Assembly: GCF_019050325.1 (NCBI RefSeq)
Contig: NZ_VOMB01000021.1
Coordinates: 186,001-250,000 of the forward strand
Source: [Mycobacterium] fortunisiensis
GTDB lineage: Bacteria; Actinomycetota; Actinomycetes; Mycobacteriales; Mycobacteriaceae
Direction: 5' to 3'
DNA length: 64,000 nt
In this document: positions 8,290 through 16,206 of the stretch, piece by piece
Numbering within the stretch: position 1 is the stretch's first letter
How the letters are laid out: each line of letters opens with the position of its first letter
Made by a program: the position numbers and the translations under genes
Notes under the pieces: model-generated
The model's input: the letters and a program-made list of their open reading frames with translations, nothing else
Database searches by the model: none
Told to the model about the DNA's origin: nothing

Positions 8290-9106
8290 GATCAGTGACC
8301 TCCAAGTCCTCTAGCTTGACAGGCCACAACTCGGTGGCCACCAGAACTCGGCGCAGGAACACATGCGCCAGGCATTCCCAGGTGTTTCCGATACCGCCGT
8401 GCACCTGGATCGCGGTCTCGCACACCGTGCGTGCGGCACGGGCGCAGTAAACCTTGGCGATCTTGCCGGCCCGCACGGCTTCGTCGGCCGGCAGCTCGTC
8501 GACTGCCCAGGCAGCATGACGCAGCACGCTGATCGACCCCTCGATCAGGGCCAGCCCGTCGGCGAGCAGGTGCGCGACGGCCTGATACGACCCGATCGTC
8601 GAGCCATACTGCTCACGGACTTTCGCGTAGTCGACCGCCAGCGCGTGCGCACCACGGGCCGCACCGACCAGGTCGGCGCAGGTGGCGGTCAGCGCCAACG
8701 CCCGCCAGCGCAACGCGTCCTCACTCGACAGTTCGGCGAGCTCGGCCGGCGACTCGACCGCGCCGACCGTGCTGCGGGTCAGATCCACCCCGGCCGTGGC
8801 GGCTTCGTCGGTGCCGACCGGAATCTCGCGGTCCAGACGACGACTCAGATCGTCGGCCAGCACCGGCCCGAGGAACGGCACATCGACCAGCCCGCGGGCG
8901 AACTCCTCGGCGATGATCGCCACTTCCACACCGGAGGCACCGTCGGAACGCAAGGTGCGCCACTCCGTGGCGGCGACCGTGCTTTCCAACCGGGAAATCC
9001 GGCCCTCATCCGACAGCTCTCCGACCGCATCCGGTCCGAGGTCGTCGGCCAGTTTCGCTGCGGCCTCTCGCAGCTGCTGCTGTTCAGACGTCAGACGAAC
9101 GTCCAT
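8276..9106 (-). CDS. Acyl-CoA dehydrogenase, small partner subunit
   Basis: This 276-residue protein has the acyl-CoA dehydrogenase fold but is about 100 residues shorter than a full enzyme. Most of the middle beta domain is reduced, while the C-terminal helical domain with REQYGSTIGSYQAVAHLLAD and the IQVHGGIGNTWE block is intact. This is the usual shape of the non-catalytic partner in heterotetrameric FadE enzymes. It overlaps its partner gene at the 3' end and the CoA ligase gene at the 5' end (9084-9106), so three genes are translationally coupled. The ATG at 9106 starts the fold directly. Confidence 0.85.
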   Translation of the reverse strand: MDVRLTSEQQQLREAAAKLADDLGPDAVGELSDEGRISRLESTVAATEWRTLRSDGASGVEVAIIAEEFARGLVDVPFLGPVLADDLSRRLDREIPVGTDEAATAGVDLTRSTVGAVESPAELAELSSEDALRWRALALTATCADLVGAARGAHALAVDYAKVREQYGSTIGSYQAVAHLLADGLALIEGSISVLRHAAWAVDELPADEAVRAGKIAKVYCARAARTVCETAIQVHGGIGNTWECLAHVFLRRVLVATELWPVKLEDLEVTDLGLS

Positions 9107-10484
9107 GCCGCTCCTTCAGCACTCGTCGCAATACCTTTCCGGAAGGTAACCGGGGTATCTCGGTTACGAACTCCACGCGGCTGGGCCGCTTGTACGACGC
9201 CAGCCGCGCACCGACCAGGTCGATGAGCTCGTCGGCCGACACCGCAGAACTTGTTGTCACGGCGGCTACCACGGCCTCGCCGTCGGCCGCGTCGGCCACG
9301 CCGAACACGGCACAATCGGTGACCGCCGGATGCCCGTGCAGCACCGCCTCGACCTCGGCCGGGGCCACCTGGAACCCGCGCACCTTGACCATTTCCTTGG
9401 AACGGTCGGTGATGCGGAGGTATCCGTCCTCATCGAGGTAGCCGATGTCCCCGGTGCGGTACCAGCCGTCGCAGAATGCGCCGGCGGTGGCATCCTTCGG
9501 CAGATAACCGGCCATCACGGAGTCCGACCGCACCTGGATCTCGCCGTCCTCGCCGATCCGGACGTCGACGCCGCGCACCGGGGTACCGACGGTGTCGATG
9601 CGCGTGGCGTCCAACGGGTTACAGGCGATCACGGGAAGTTCGGTGGTGCCATACGCGGTCAACCAGCGCACCCCGGAGCGCTCGGTCACGGCGTCGGCGA
9701 CGCTGCGGGTCACCGGGGTGGCGCACCACATCACGTAGCGCAGCGAGGACAAATCGTGGCGACCCAGGTCAGGGTGCCCGGCCAGGGCCAAAGCGATTGG
9801 CGCCACGGCCATTTCGACCGTGATGCGATCGGATTCGATGTGTCGCAGCATGGTGTCGACGTCGAAGCGCCGGTGCAGCCGCATCCAGGCCCCGGTGTCG
9901 AGCACCATGGCGATGTTGAGCAGCCCCAGGATGTGCGACGGCGGCGTCATGATCTGCATGCGGTCGTCGGCGGTGAATCCCAGCGCGTCGCGCCAGTGCT
10001 CGATCGCCGCGGCGAACCCGCGATGCGTGTGCCGCACCGCCTTGGGCAGGCCCGTGGTGCCCGAGCTGAAGACGAACAGCGCGTCGGCGTCCGGGGCAGG
10101 CGGGTCGAACTGCCGACGGCCCGGGGTGATCGGCTCGTCCAGATGCAGCATCGGCATCTGCGATGCCAGCACCTCGTGGTCGCCGACCGCATGGCCCGGT
10201 GCGGTGAGAGCCAATACGTGGGCCACCTCGGTGGCCTTCCACGCCGGGCTGATCAGTACCGCCACCGCACCCAGGCCCCAGATGGCCCGCAACGCCACGA
10301 CGAACTCGGGGCGGTTGGACGACATCATCGCGACACGGTCACCCGGCCTGACCCCACGATGCTCCAGCACAGTGGCCATTCCGCTGGTCAGCGCGTCGAG
10401 GTCGGCCAGGCTGTACTGCCGGTCCTCGAACGCGAGCACGGCGCCGGTATCGGTGACAGTCACCGAATTCGACCCCGCTGGCAC
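9084..10484 (-). CDS. Acyl-CoA synthetase (AMP-forming, FadD type)
   Basis: This 466-residue ANL-superfamily ligase has the P-loop FSSGTTGLPKAV, the AYGTTE motif, YRTGD, and the C-terminal RLPSGKVLRR with the catalytic lysine. It activates a carboxylic acid through an acyl-AMP and transfers it to CoA. It is shorter than most FadD proteins. The GTG at 10484 is preferred because GAAAGGGCAG lies 8 bases upstream; longer readings would run through operator site C. As first gene of the operon ligase, dehydrogenase subunits, crotonase, it probably makes the CoA ester on which they act. Confidence 0.85.
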   Translation of the reverse strand: MPAGSNSVTVTDTGAVLAFEDRQYSLADLDALTSGMATVLEHRGVRPGDRVAMMSSNRPEFVVALRAIWGLGAVAVLISPAWKATEVAHVLALTAPGHAVGDHEVLASQMPMLHLDEPITPGRRQFDPPAPDADALFVFSSGTTGLPKAVRHTHRGFAAAIEHWRDALGFTADDRMQIMTPPSHILGLLNIAMVLDTGAWMRLHRRFDVDTMLRHIESDRITVEMAVAPIALALAGHPDLGRHDLSSLRYVMWCATPVTRSVADAVTERSGVRWLTAYGTTELPVIACNPLDATRIDTVGTPVRGVDVRIGEDGEIQVRSDSVMAGYLPKDATAGAFCDGWYRTGDIGYLDEDGYLRITDRSKEMVKVRGFQVAPAEVEAVLHGHPAVTDCAVFGVADAADGEAVVAAVTTSSAVSADELIDLVGARLASYKRPSRVEFVTEIPRLPSGKVLRRVLKERHGRSSDV

Positions 10485-10553
10485 ATCGCACTGCCCTTTC
10501 CCTGAACATTGCCGAGTGAGCCCCGGCGAACACGTCAGCCGGGTTGAGAAGAT

Positions 10554-10600
10554 ACTATCATTTATGGAGAATGGTATTCTCTCTAAGTCAGAATGATAGT
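10554..10600. promoter_or_regulatory. Operator site C with flanking half-sites
   Basis: The core GAGAATGGTATTCTC is at 10567-10581. It is flanked by a second inverted repeat, ACTATCAT (10554-10561) and ATGATAGT (10593-10600). The right flank reads GAATGATA, which equals part of site A, so the flanks look like extra half-sites for the same protein. The region separates the divergent CoA ligase (minus) and ferredoxin (plus) genes. Confidence 0.75.
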
Positions 10601-10615
10601 GCACAGGGGAGTCAC

Positions 10616-10927
10616 ATGACGGCAGAACCGATGGCCGGCAGCGCCGCGGACGGCAAGGTCACGATCGTGTTCGACCGCGAGCAGTTGTCCGTGCCGCGCA
10701 GGGACGGCGAAACACTGCTGGAGAGCGCGCGTCGCGCCGGCATGACGCCGCCTTTCTCCTGCGAGGCAGGCAACTGCGGCACCTGCATGGCCAAGCTCCT
10801 GGAGGGCACCGCCACCATGCGGGTCAACGACGCGCTCGACGACGACGAAGTGGCCGAAGGGTATGTGCTGACCTGCCAGGCCGTGCCGGACTGCGCTTCC
10901 GTGACGGTCTCCTACGACGAAGATTGA
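10616..10927 (+). CDS. Plant-type [2Fe-2S] ferredoxin
   Basis: This 103-residue protein binds a 2Fe-2S cluster through Cys49, Cys54, Cys57 and Cys87 (CX4CX2CX29C), seen in SCEAGNCGTCMAKL and VLTCQAV. It has no other domain, so it must receive electrons from a separate reductase. ATG at 10616 follows AGGGGAGT. It is a single-gene transcript behind operator site C and converges on the CoA transferase. Plant-type ferredoxins of this length usually feed oxygenases or reductases. The partner is not evident in the locus; the P450 at 19967 and the KstD-like flavoprotein are possibilities only. Confidence 0.9.
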   Translation: MTAEPMAGSAADGKVTIVFDREQLSVPRRDGETLLESARRAGMTPPFSCEAGNCGTCMAKLLEGTATMRVNDALDDDEVAEGYVLTCQAVPDCASVTVSYDED

Positions 10928-10985
10928 ACTGAAGGTCTCGAAGGAGTCGCCGGTTTCTCCCGCAGGGTTGCCCGATCCCGGGCGA

Positions 10986-12047
10986 TCACGACCCCGCGGC
11001 AGAAATCGGCGAATTCTGTCGGTACTCGTCGAACGACGGCGCGGGCCGATAGTCCGGCGTGTGGCCGGCGATCTGCACCGGGCTACCCACCAGCCGGAAA
11101 TCCCCGGCGGTGACCAGCATCTCGGGGGTGGCGGCCAGCGCCTCGGGCAGGCTTCGCACCGCGGCGGCCGGAATGCCCAGCGGCTTGAGCCGTGACTCCC
11201 AGCTCGCGGCGGTATCGGTCGCCAACGCGGCGGTCACCAGAACGAGTACCTCGTCTCGCCGGGCCGCGCGTTCGGCCATCGTTTCGAAGCCGGCGATCCC
11301 CGCCTCGCCGGCGAACGACTTCCAGAAGCCGTCGTGCGTGATGAACAACGCCAGGTAACCGTCGGCCGTCGGAAACAGCTGTGCCGGCACGTAATACGAG
11401 TGTGCGCCGAATGGATGGCGGCGGGGTTCGACACCGTCGTTGAGGTACGCCGCAGCCCGGTAGTTCAGTTGCGAGAGCATGACGTCCCGCAACGAGACCT
11501 CCACCTGGCCACCCTTGCCCGAGACGATCATCGCCAGCAGGCCCAGTGCGGCCGTCAACCCGGTGGAGTTGTCGGCCGAAGAATAGCCGGGCAGCGTCGG
11601 TGGGCCGTCCGGATCACCGGTCATCGCGGCCACGCCGGTGGCGGCCTGGATCACGTAGTCGAACGCCGGATCGTCTCCCCCGTCGAGGCCGAAGCCGGTC
11701 ATCGCGACACAAACGATCTCGGGGTTGTACTGGCGCAGGTTCTCATAGGTGAGGCCCAGCCTGCGGATCACCGACGGCTTCATGTTCACCAGCAATGCGT
11801 GTGAATCGGCCACCAGCTCACCGAGTTTCGCCTGACCGTCCGCCGAGGCGAGATCCAGACAGATGCTGCGCTTGTTGCGGTTGAGGCTGGCGAAGTAGCT
11901 GTCGCTGACCTGCCGCGAGATCTCACCACCCGGTGGTTCGACCTTGATCACCTCGGCGCCGAGATCGGCCAGCATCATCGTGGCGTACGGGCCGGCGAGC
12001 ATCACGCCGACTTCGATGATGCGGATGCCCGCGAGCGGCCCCGTCAT
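10986..12047 (-). CDS. CaiB/BaiF-type CoA transferase (family III)
   Basis: This 353-residue family III CoA transferase has the N-terminal Rossmann block LAGIRIIEVGVMLAGPYAT and the following LGAEVIKVEPP and LNRNKRSICLDL motifs. The nucleophilic aspartate expected in this family lies in the FGLDGGDDPAFDYVIQA region. It would move CoA between carboxylates, for example from a product CoA ester to the incoming acid. It is the last gene of the minus-strand operon mutase, B12 subunit, LLM enzyme, transferase. A long imperfect hairpin lies 3 bases upstream of the ATG and leaves no clear ribosome binding site. Confidence 0.85.
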   Translation of the reverse strand: MTGPLAGIRIIEVGVMLAGPYATMMLADLGAEVIKVEPPGGEISRQVSDSYFASLNRNKRSICLDLASADGQAKLGELVADSHALLVNMKPSVIRRLGLTYENLRQYNPEIVCVAMTGFGLDGGDDPAFDYVIQAATGVAAMTGDPDGPPTLPGYSSADNSTGLTAALGLLAMIVSGKGGQVEVSLRDVMLSQLNYRAAAYLNDGVEPRRHPFGAHSYYVPAQLFPTADGYLALFITHDGFWKSFAGEAGIAGFETMAERAARRDEVLVLVTAALATDTAASWESRLKPLGIPAAAVRSLPEALAATPEMLVTAGDFRLVGSPVQIAGHTPDYRPAPSFDEYRQNSPISAAGS

Positions 12048-12050
12048 TTC

Positions 12051-12111
12051 GCCGAGACTACGGGTTTTGGCGTGAACTCGCCCAGAAGTCGCCACAAGTC
12101 GTAGTTTCGGC
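12051..12111 (-). repeat. Long imperfect hairpin in front of the CoA-transferase start
   Basis: Two 22-base arms (12051-12072 and 12090-12111) match at 18 positions as an inverted repeat with a 17-base loop. The element fills almost the whole gap between the LLM gene stop and the CoA-transferase start. In the minus-strand transcript it would lie just 5' of the start codon and hide it. It may be an intergenic palindromic repeat, a partial terminator or a translational control element. Confidence 0.6.
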
Positions 12112-12120
12112 GTGGGCTTG

Positions 12121-13077
12121 TCACCGGACCGCCTTCGCGAGTTCGGCGATCACCTCACGGGTGCGGTACTTCGACGCGATCAGTTCGTCGCGGTTGTCGC
12201 CGATCGGCAACAGGCGCACCGACAGGTCCGTCACACCGGCGTCGGCGAACTGCTTGAACCGCTTCAGGATTGATTCCTCGTCACCGGCCGCGCACAGGTC
12301 ACCGACGTTGCGGGCCTCACCCCGGTCGAGCAGCCGCTGGTAGTTCGGCGACGTCTCGGCCTCCGCCAGGATGCGGTTGGCCCGCTCCTTGGCCGACTCA
12401 ATCTCCGAATTGGCGCACAGCGTGACCGGGATACCGGCCACGATGCGGGGCGCGGGCTTGCCGGCTTCGGCCGCGGCCTTGTTGATCTTCGGGGCGATGT
12501 GTTCGCCGATCGCCTTCTCATCGGCCATCCACAGCGACGTTCCGTCGGCGTGCTCACCGGCAATCTGCAGCATCACCGGCCCCAGCGCGGACACCAGCAC
12601 CGGCATCGGGGTATCGGCGGCGAGCACGGTCGGGTTGTGCACCGTGAACGAATCATTCTCCACGTCAACGGGCCCCGGCCCAGAGATCGCGGTGTTGAGC
12701 ACCTGCAGGTAGTCCCGTGTGTACGCCGCGGGCTTCTCATAGGGCAGGCCCAGCATGTCGCGCACGATCCAGTGGTGCGACGGTCCGACACCCAACGCCA
12801 GCCGGCCTCCCGACATGGCGTGTACCGAAAGCGCCTGCCGCGCCAGCGCGATCGGATGCTGCGCCTGCAGCGGCACCACCGCGGTCCCGAGTTCGATGCG
12901 TGTGGTGTTCGCCGCCATCAGCGCCACCATGGTCAGGCAGTCGAAGTCGTTGGGCACCTGCGGCATCCACGCGCTGTCCAGCCCAGCCGATTCGGCCCAC
13001 TGGATATCGGAGACCAGTTTGGACACCTTGCGCGCCATGTCGCCACGCTCGGCACCGATCATCACACCAAGACGCAT
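12121..13077 (-). CDS. LLM-class (luciferase-like) F420-dependent oxidoreductase
   Basis: This 318-residue TIM-barrel protein of the bacterial luciferase superfamily has the pattern GLDSAWMPQ at the second strand, GTAVVPLQAQHP, SGGRLALGVGPSH and the C-terminal AAGDEESILKRF-QFADAGVTDL helix. The best fit is the mycobacterial F420-dependent subgroup rather than FMN monooxygenases, judged from GTAVVPLQAQHPIALARQA. Its start ATG overlaps the stop of the B12-subunit gene by one base, so it is coupled to the mutase. An F420H2-dependent reduction of an enoyl-CoA or ketone in the pathway is a reasonable guess. Confidence 0.82.
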   Translation of the reverse strand: MRLGVMIGAERGDMARKVSKLVSDIQWAESAGLDSAWMPQVPNDFDCLTMVALMAANTTRIELGTAVVPLQAQHPIALARQALSVHAMSGGRLALGVGPSHHWIVRDMLGLPYEKPAAYTRDYLQVLNTAISGPGPVDVENDSFTVHNPTVLAADTPMPVLVSALGPVMLQIAGEHADGTSLWMADEKAIGEHIAPKINKAAAEAGKPAPRIVAGIPVTLCANSEIESAKERANRILAEAETSPNYQRLLDRGEARNVGDLCAAGDEESILKRFKQFADAGVTDLSVRLLPIGDNRDELIASKYRTREVIAELAKAVR

Positions 13078-13475
13078 CAGCCGGCAACCTTTTCTGTCAG
13101 AGCACGAACATCGGTCACCAGCGTGTCGAGCGAGGTTCCGGTCGGGAACACCGCGGCGGCACCGGCATCGAGGAGTTTCTGCACATCGGACTGTGGGATC
13201 GTGCCGCCGACGACGACGGCGATGTCACCGGCATCGGCTGCCCGCAACGCCTCGACGGTGCGGGTAGTCAGCGCGACGTGCGCACCGGACAGGATCGACA
13301 GGCCGACCAGTGCAACGTCTTCCTGCAGGGCGATCGACACGATGTCCTCGATCCGCTGCCGAATGCCGGTGTAGATGACCTCGAATCCGGCGTCACGCAG
13401 GGTGCGCGCGACGATCTTGGCGCCGCGGTCGTGACCGTCCAGACCGGGCTTTGCCACCAAAACTCGTGTCGCCAT
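13077..13475 (-). CDS. B12-binding small subunit of an acyl-CoA mutase
   Basis: This 132-residue stand-alone cobalamin-binding domain has the base-off/His-on signature: DGHDRG with Asp13, His15 and Gly18, then GLSILSGAH and VVGGTIP. His15 should replace the dimethylbenzimidazole ligand of adenosylcobalamin. A separate subunit of this size is typical of isobutyryl-CoA and 2-hydroxyisobutyryl-CoA mutases and unlike the fused mycobacterial methylmalonyl-CoA mutase MutB. It lies 37 bases downstream of the catalytic subunit gene and overlaps the LLM gene. Confidence 0.93.
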   Translation of the reverse strand: MATRVLVAKPGLDGHDRGAKIVARTLRDAGFEVIYTGIRQRIEDIVSIALQEDVALVGLSILSGAHVALTTRTVEALRAADAGDIAVVVGGTIPQSDVQKLLDAGAAAVFPTGTSLDTLVTDVRALTEKVAG

Positions 13476-13512
13476 ATCTACTCAGGCCCTCTCTTCTTCG
13501 CGCAAGCGCTCA

Positions 13513-15102
13513 TCAGAAGACCACCGGCTGCTGGAACTCGCCCCACACCGACTTCAACGTCGACACCATTTCTCCCACTGTGCAATACGCGTTGGCGCAG
13601 TCGATCAACCGGTGCATCAGGTTGTCGTCACCTTCGGCTCCTCTGGCCAACGCGGCCAATGTCTCTTTGACCGCCACGTCATCACGTTCAGCCTTGACCT
13701 TCGACAGTCGCTTGAGTTGAAGATCGCGCCCCTCGGCATCGAGCTCGTAGGTGGCGATGTCGGGTGCCGGTTCATCGACGACGAACTTGTTCACCCCGAC
13801 CACCGGACGCTCACCGGACTCGGTCTCCTGGTGGATCTTGAACGCCTCGTCGGCGATCAGACCCTGCAGGTAGCCGTCCTCGATGCAGCGCACCATGCCG
13901 CCGTGCTTCTCCAGATCATCCATGATCTCGATGATCTTGGCCTCGGTGGCATCGGTCAGCGCCTCGACGAAGTAGGACCCACCGAGCGGATCGGCCACCT
14001 TCGTCACGCCGGTCTCGTAGGCGAGGATCTGCTGGGTACGCAGGGCCAGCGTGGCCGACTCCTCGGACGGCAACGCGAACGGCTCGTCCCAGGCGGCAGT
14101 GAACATCGACTGCACCCCGCCCAGCACGGCGGCCATGGCCTCGTACGCGACGCGCACCAGGTTGTTCTGCGCCTGGGGGGCATACAGCGAGGCGCCGCCG
14201 GCCACGCAGCCGAAGCGGAACATCGAGGCCTTGTCGGTGGTGGCGCCGTAGCGCTCCCGCACGATCGTGGCCCACCGGCGCCGGCCCGCACGGTATTTGG
14301 CGATCTCCTCGAAGAAGTCGCCGTGGGTGTAGAAGAAGAACGAGATCTGCGGGGCGAATTTGTCGATCGTCATCCGGCCGCGCTCGACGACGGTGTCGCA
14401 GTAGGTGACACCGTCGGCCAGGGTGAACGACATCTCCTGGACGGCATTGGCGCCGGCATCGCGGAAGTGCGCACCGGCCACCGAGATCGCGTTGAACCGC
14501 GGTACCTCGGCGGCACAGAACTCGATGGTGTCGGCGATCAGCCGCAGCGACGGTTCGGGCGGCCAGATCCAGGTGCCGCGTGACGCGTATTCCTTGAGGA
14601 TGTCGTTCTGGATGGTGCCGGTGAGCTTCTCGCGCGGCACACCTTTCTTCTCGGCGGCGGCGACGTAGAACGCCAACAGGATGGCCGCCGTGCCGTTGAT
14701 GGTGAAACTCGTGCTGATCTTGTCCAGCGGGATGCCGTCGAAGAGAATCTCGGCGTCGGCCAGGGTGTCGACGGCGACGCCGACACGACCGACCTCTTCG
14801 CCGTACTCCTCGTCATCGGAGTCGTAGCCGCACTGCGTGGGCAGGTCCAACGCCACCGACAGCCCCGTGCCACCCTGATCGAGCAGGTAGCGGTACCGGC
14901 GGTTGGATTCCTCGGCGGTGCCGAAGCCCGAGTACTGCCGGAATGTCCAGGTCTTGCCGCGATAGCCGGAGGCGAAGTTGCCGCGGGTAAACGGATAGCT
15001 CCCGGGGGGAGGCGGCTCGACCGCGCGATCGCTCGGCCCATAGACGGGCGCCAGCGGGATACCCGATGGTGTCTCTACTGAAGGGACAGCTTGCTCGCTC
15101 AT
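13513..15102 (-). CDS. Catalytic subunit of a B12-dependent acyl-CoA mutase of uncertain substrate
   Basis: This 529-residue protein has the MutB TIM-barrel only; the B12 domain is the next gene. Conserved parts include RQYSGFGTAEESN (Tyr57 aligns with Tyr89 of Propionibacterium MutB), TGTIQNDILKEY and ISVAGAHFRDAGA. Positions that select methylmalonyl-CoA differ. The arginine that binds its free carboxylate (Arg207 of MutB, in DGVDYIRAG) aligns with Asp236 in DGVTYCDTV. The RTHSQTSG block reads RFGCVAGG (296-303), and THRGYDSD reads TQCGYDSD. Known isobutyryl- and 2-hydroxyisobutyryl-CoA mutases carry other changes at these sites. It probably rearranges a branched or hydroxylated acyl-CoA. 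The alignment was done by eye from memory. Confidence 0.88.
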   Translation of the reverse strand: MSEQAVPSVETPSGIPLAPVYGPSDRAVEPPPPGSYPFTRGNFASGYRGKTWTFRQYSGFGTAEESNRRYRYLLDQGGTGLSVALDLPTQCGYDSDDEEYGEEVGRVGVAVDTLADAEILFDGIPLDKISTSFTINGTAAILLAFYVAAAEKKGVPREKLTGTIQNDILKEYASRGTWIWPPEPSLRLIADTIEFCAAEVPRFNAISVAGAHFRDAGANAVQEMSFTLADGVTYCDTVVERGRMTIDKFAPQISFFFYTHGDFFEEIAKYRAGRRRWATIVRERYGATTDKASMFRFGCVAGGASLYAPQAQNNLVRVAYEAMAAVLGGVQSMFTAAWDEPFALPSEESATLALRTQQILAYETGVTKVADPLGGSYFVEALTDATEAKIIEIMDDLEKHGGMVRCIEDGYLQGLIADEAFKIHQETESGERPVVGVNKFVVDEPAPDIATYELDAEGRDLQLKRLSKVKAERDDVAVKETLAALARGAEGDDNLMHRLIDCANAYCTVGEMVSTLKSVWGEFQQPVVF

Positions 15103-15115
15103 CAGTGGATAACGT

Positions 15116-15143
15116 ACTTGCTAAAAATGAGAATGCCAATACC
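15116..15143. promoter_or_regulatory. Direct repeat copy 1 with degenerate operator (site D1)
   Basis: This is the first of two identical 28-base copies in the 255-base gap between the mutase (minus) and the HSDL2-like SDR (plus). It runs from ACTTGCTAAAAATG into GAGAATGCCAATACC, which keeps the left half-site GAGAATG of operators A-C but has a poor right half. It lies 14 bases before the mutase start codon. Confidence 0.7.
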
Positions 15144-15273
15144 GCATGGTGGAAATGTGGCGCCTGTACTGGCCGGGAGCGCTCCGACCTGCAGCTACGA
15201 GCGGCGATGACGAGACCGGTGAATGGGTCTGGTCGGCGCCGGTTCCCCGGGCGCCGCAACCGACGATTACGAC

Positions 15274-15301
15274 ACTTGCTAAAAATGAGAATGCCAATAC
15301 C
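15274..15301. promoter_or_regulatory. Direct repeat copy 2 with degenerate operator (site D2)
   Basis: This 28-base copy is identical to the one at 15116-15143, 158 bases away and in the same orientation, about 57 bases before the SDR start. Exact conservation within otherwise unrelated intergenic DNA suggests a protein-binding site required at both promoters, or a recent duplication. The 130 bases between the copies show no gene or clear hairpin. Confidence 0.7.
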
Positions 15302-15357
15302 ATTTGGGTACGGTTGATAACGACGCACAGCGGACGCTGCGCTCGACGAGGAGGACC

Positions 15358-16206
15358 ATGTCCAGCCAGCAAGAGTCATTCACTGATCGCACGCTTGTCG
15401 TGTCCGGCGGCAGCCGCGGCATCGGGCTGGCGATCGCGCTGGGCGCGGCCCGCCGCGGGGCGAACGTGGTGCTGCTGGCCAAGACCGCAGAGCCCCACCC
15501 CAAACTCCCCGGCACCGTGCACACCGCGGTCGCCGAGGTCGAAGCCGCCGGCGGCAAGGGCGTCGCGGTGGTCGGCGATGTGCGCAAGGAAGAGGACGTC
15601 GCCCGCGCGATCGAGACGGCGGTGGAGCACTTCGGCGGCGTCGACATCGTGGTCAACAACGCCAGTGCCATCGCCACCGAGCCGACCGAGGCGCTGTCGG
15701 CCAAGAAGTTCGACCTGATGATGGACATCAACGTCCGCGGCACGTTCCTGCTGACCAAGGCGGCGCTGCCGCACCTGCGCAAGTCGGCCAACCCGCAGGT
15801 GTTGACGCTGGCCCCGCCGATGAACATGAACCCGTACTGGCTGGGCGTGCACCCGTCCTACACCTTGTCCAAGTACGGCATGACCCTGCTCTCGCTGGGC
15901 TGGGCCGCCGAATACGCAGACGCCGGCATCGGCTTCAGCTGCCTGTGGCCCGAGACCTACATCGAGACCTCCGCGGTGACCAACCTCGCCGACGGGCAGA
16001 ACCTGGCGCAGTCGTCGCGCAAGCCCGAGATCATGGCCGATGCCGCCGTGGAGATCCTGTCCCGCCCGGCCGCCGAGGTGAACGGCCAGACCTTCGTCGA
16101 CGCCGAGGTGCTCAAGGCCGCAGGTGTCACCGACCTGTCGCAGTACGGCGGCGGGGACGATCCGATCATCGACATCTTCATCGACGCGCCGGGGCAGGGC
16201 CTGTGA
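15358..16206 (+). CDS. HSDL2-like short-chain dehydrogenase
   Basis: This 282-residue SDR has cofactor motif SGGSRGIG near residue 16, VNNASAI, and the YTLSK catalytic pair. The segment KTAEPHPKLPGTVHTA and the APPMNMNPYW block match animal HSDL2 (hydroxysteroid dehydrogenase-like 2), which also lacks the usual catalytic serine here and has a proline pair instead. The HSDL2 substrate is not settled. The ATG at 15358 follows GAGGAGGA; an upstream in-frame TTG at 15304 is less likely. Its stop overlaps the start of the next CoA ligase. Confidence 0.85.
   Translation: MSSQQESFTDRTLVVSGGSRGIGLAIALGAARRGANVVLLAKTAEPHPKLPGTVHTAVAEVEAAGGKGVAVVGDVRKEEDVARAIETAVEHFGGVDIVVNNASAIATEPTEALSAKKFDLMMDINVRGTFLLTKAALPHLRKSANPQVLTLAPPMNMNPYWLGVHPSYTLSKYGMTLLSLGWAAEYADAGIGFSCLWPETYIETSAVTNLADGQNLAQSSRKPEIMADAAVEILSRPAAEVNGQTFVDAEVLKAAGVTDLSQYGGGDDPIIDIFIDAPGQGL

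Noticed and set aside
13476..15357. Cobalamin riboswitch for the mutase genes
   Set aside because: No B12-box-like segment or suitable multi-stem structure was found in the mutase leader or the divergent gap; the direct repeats fit protein sites better.
15304..15357. Earlier TTG start of the HSDL2-like SDR
   Set aside because: The ATG at 15358 has a strong GAGGAGGA site and opens the conserved fold.
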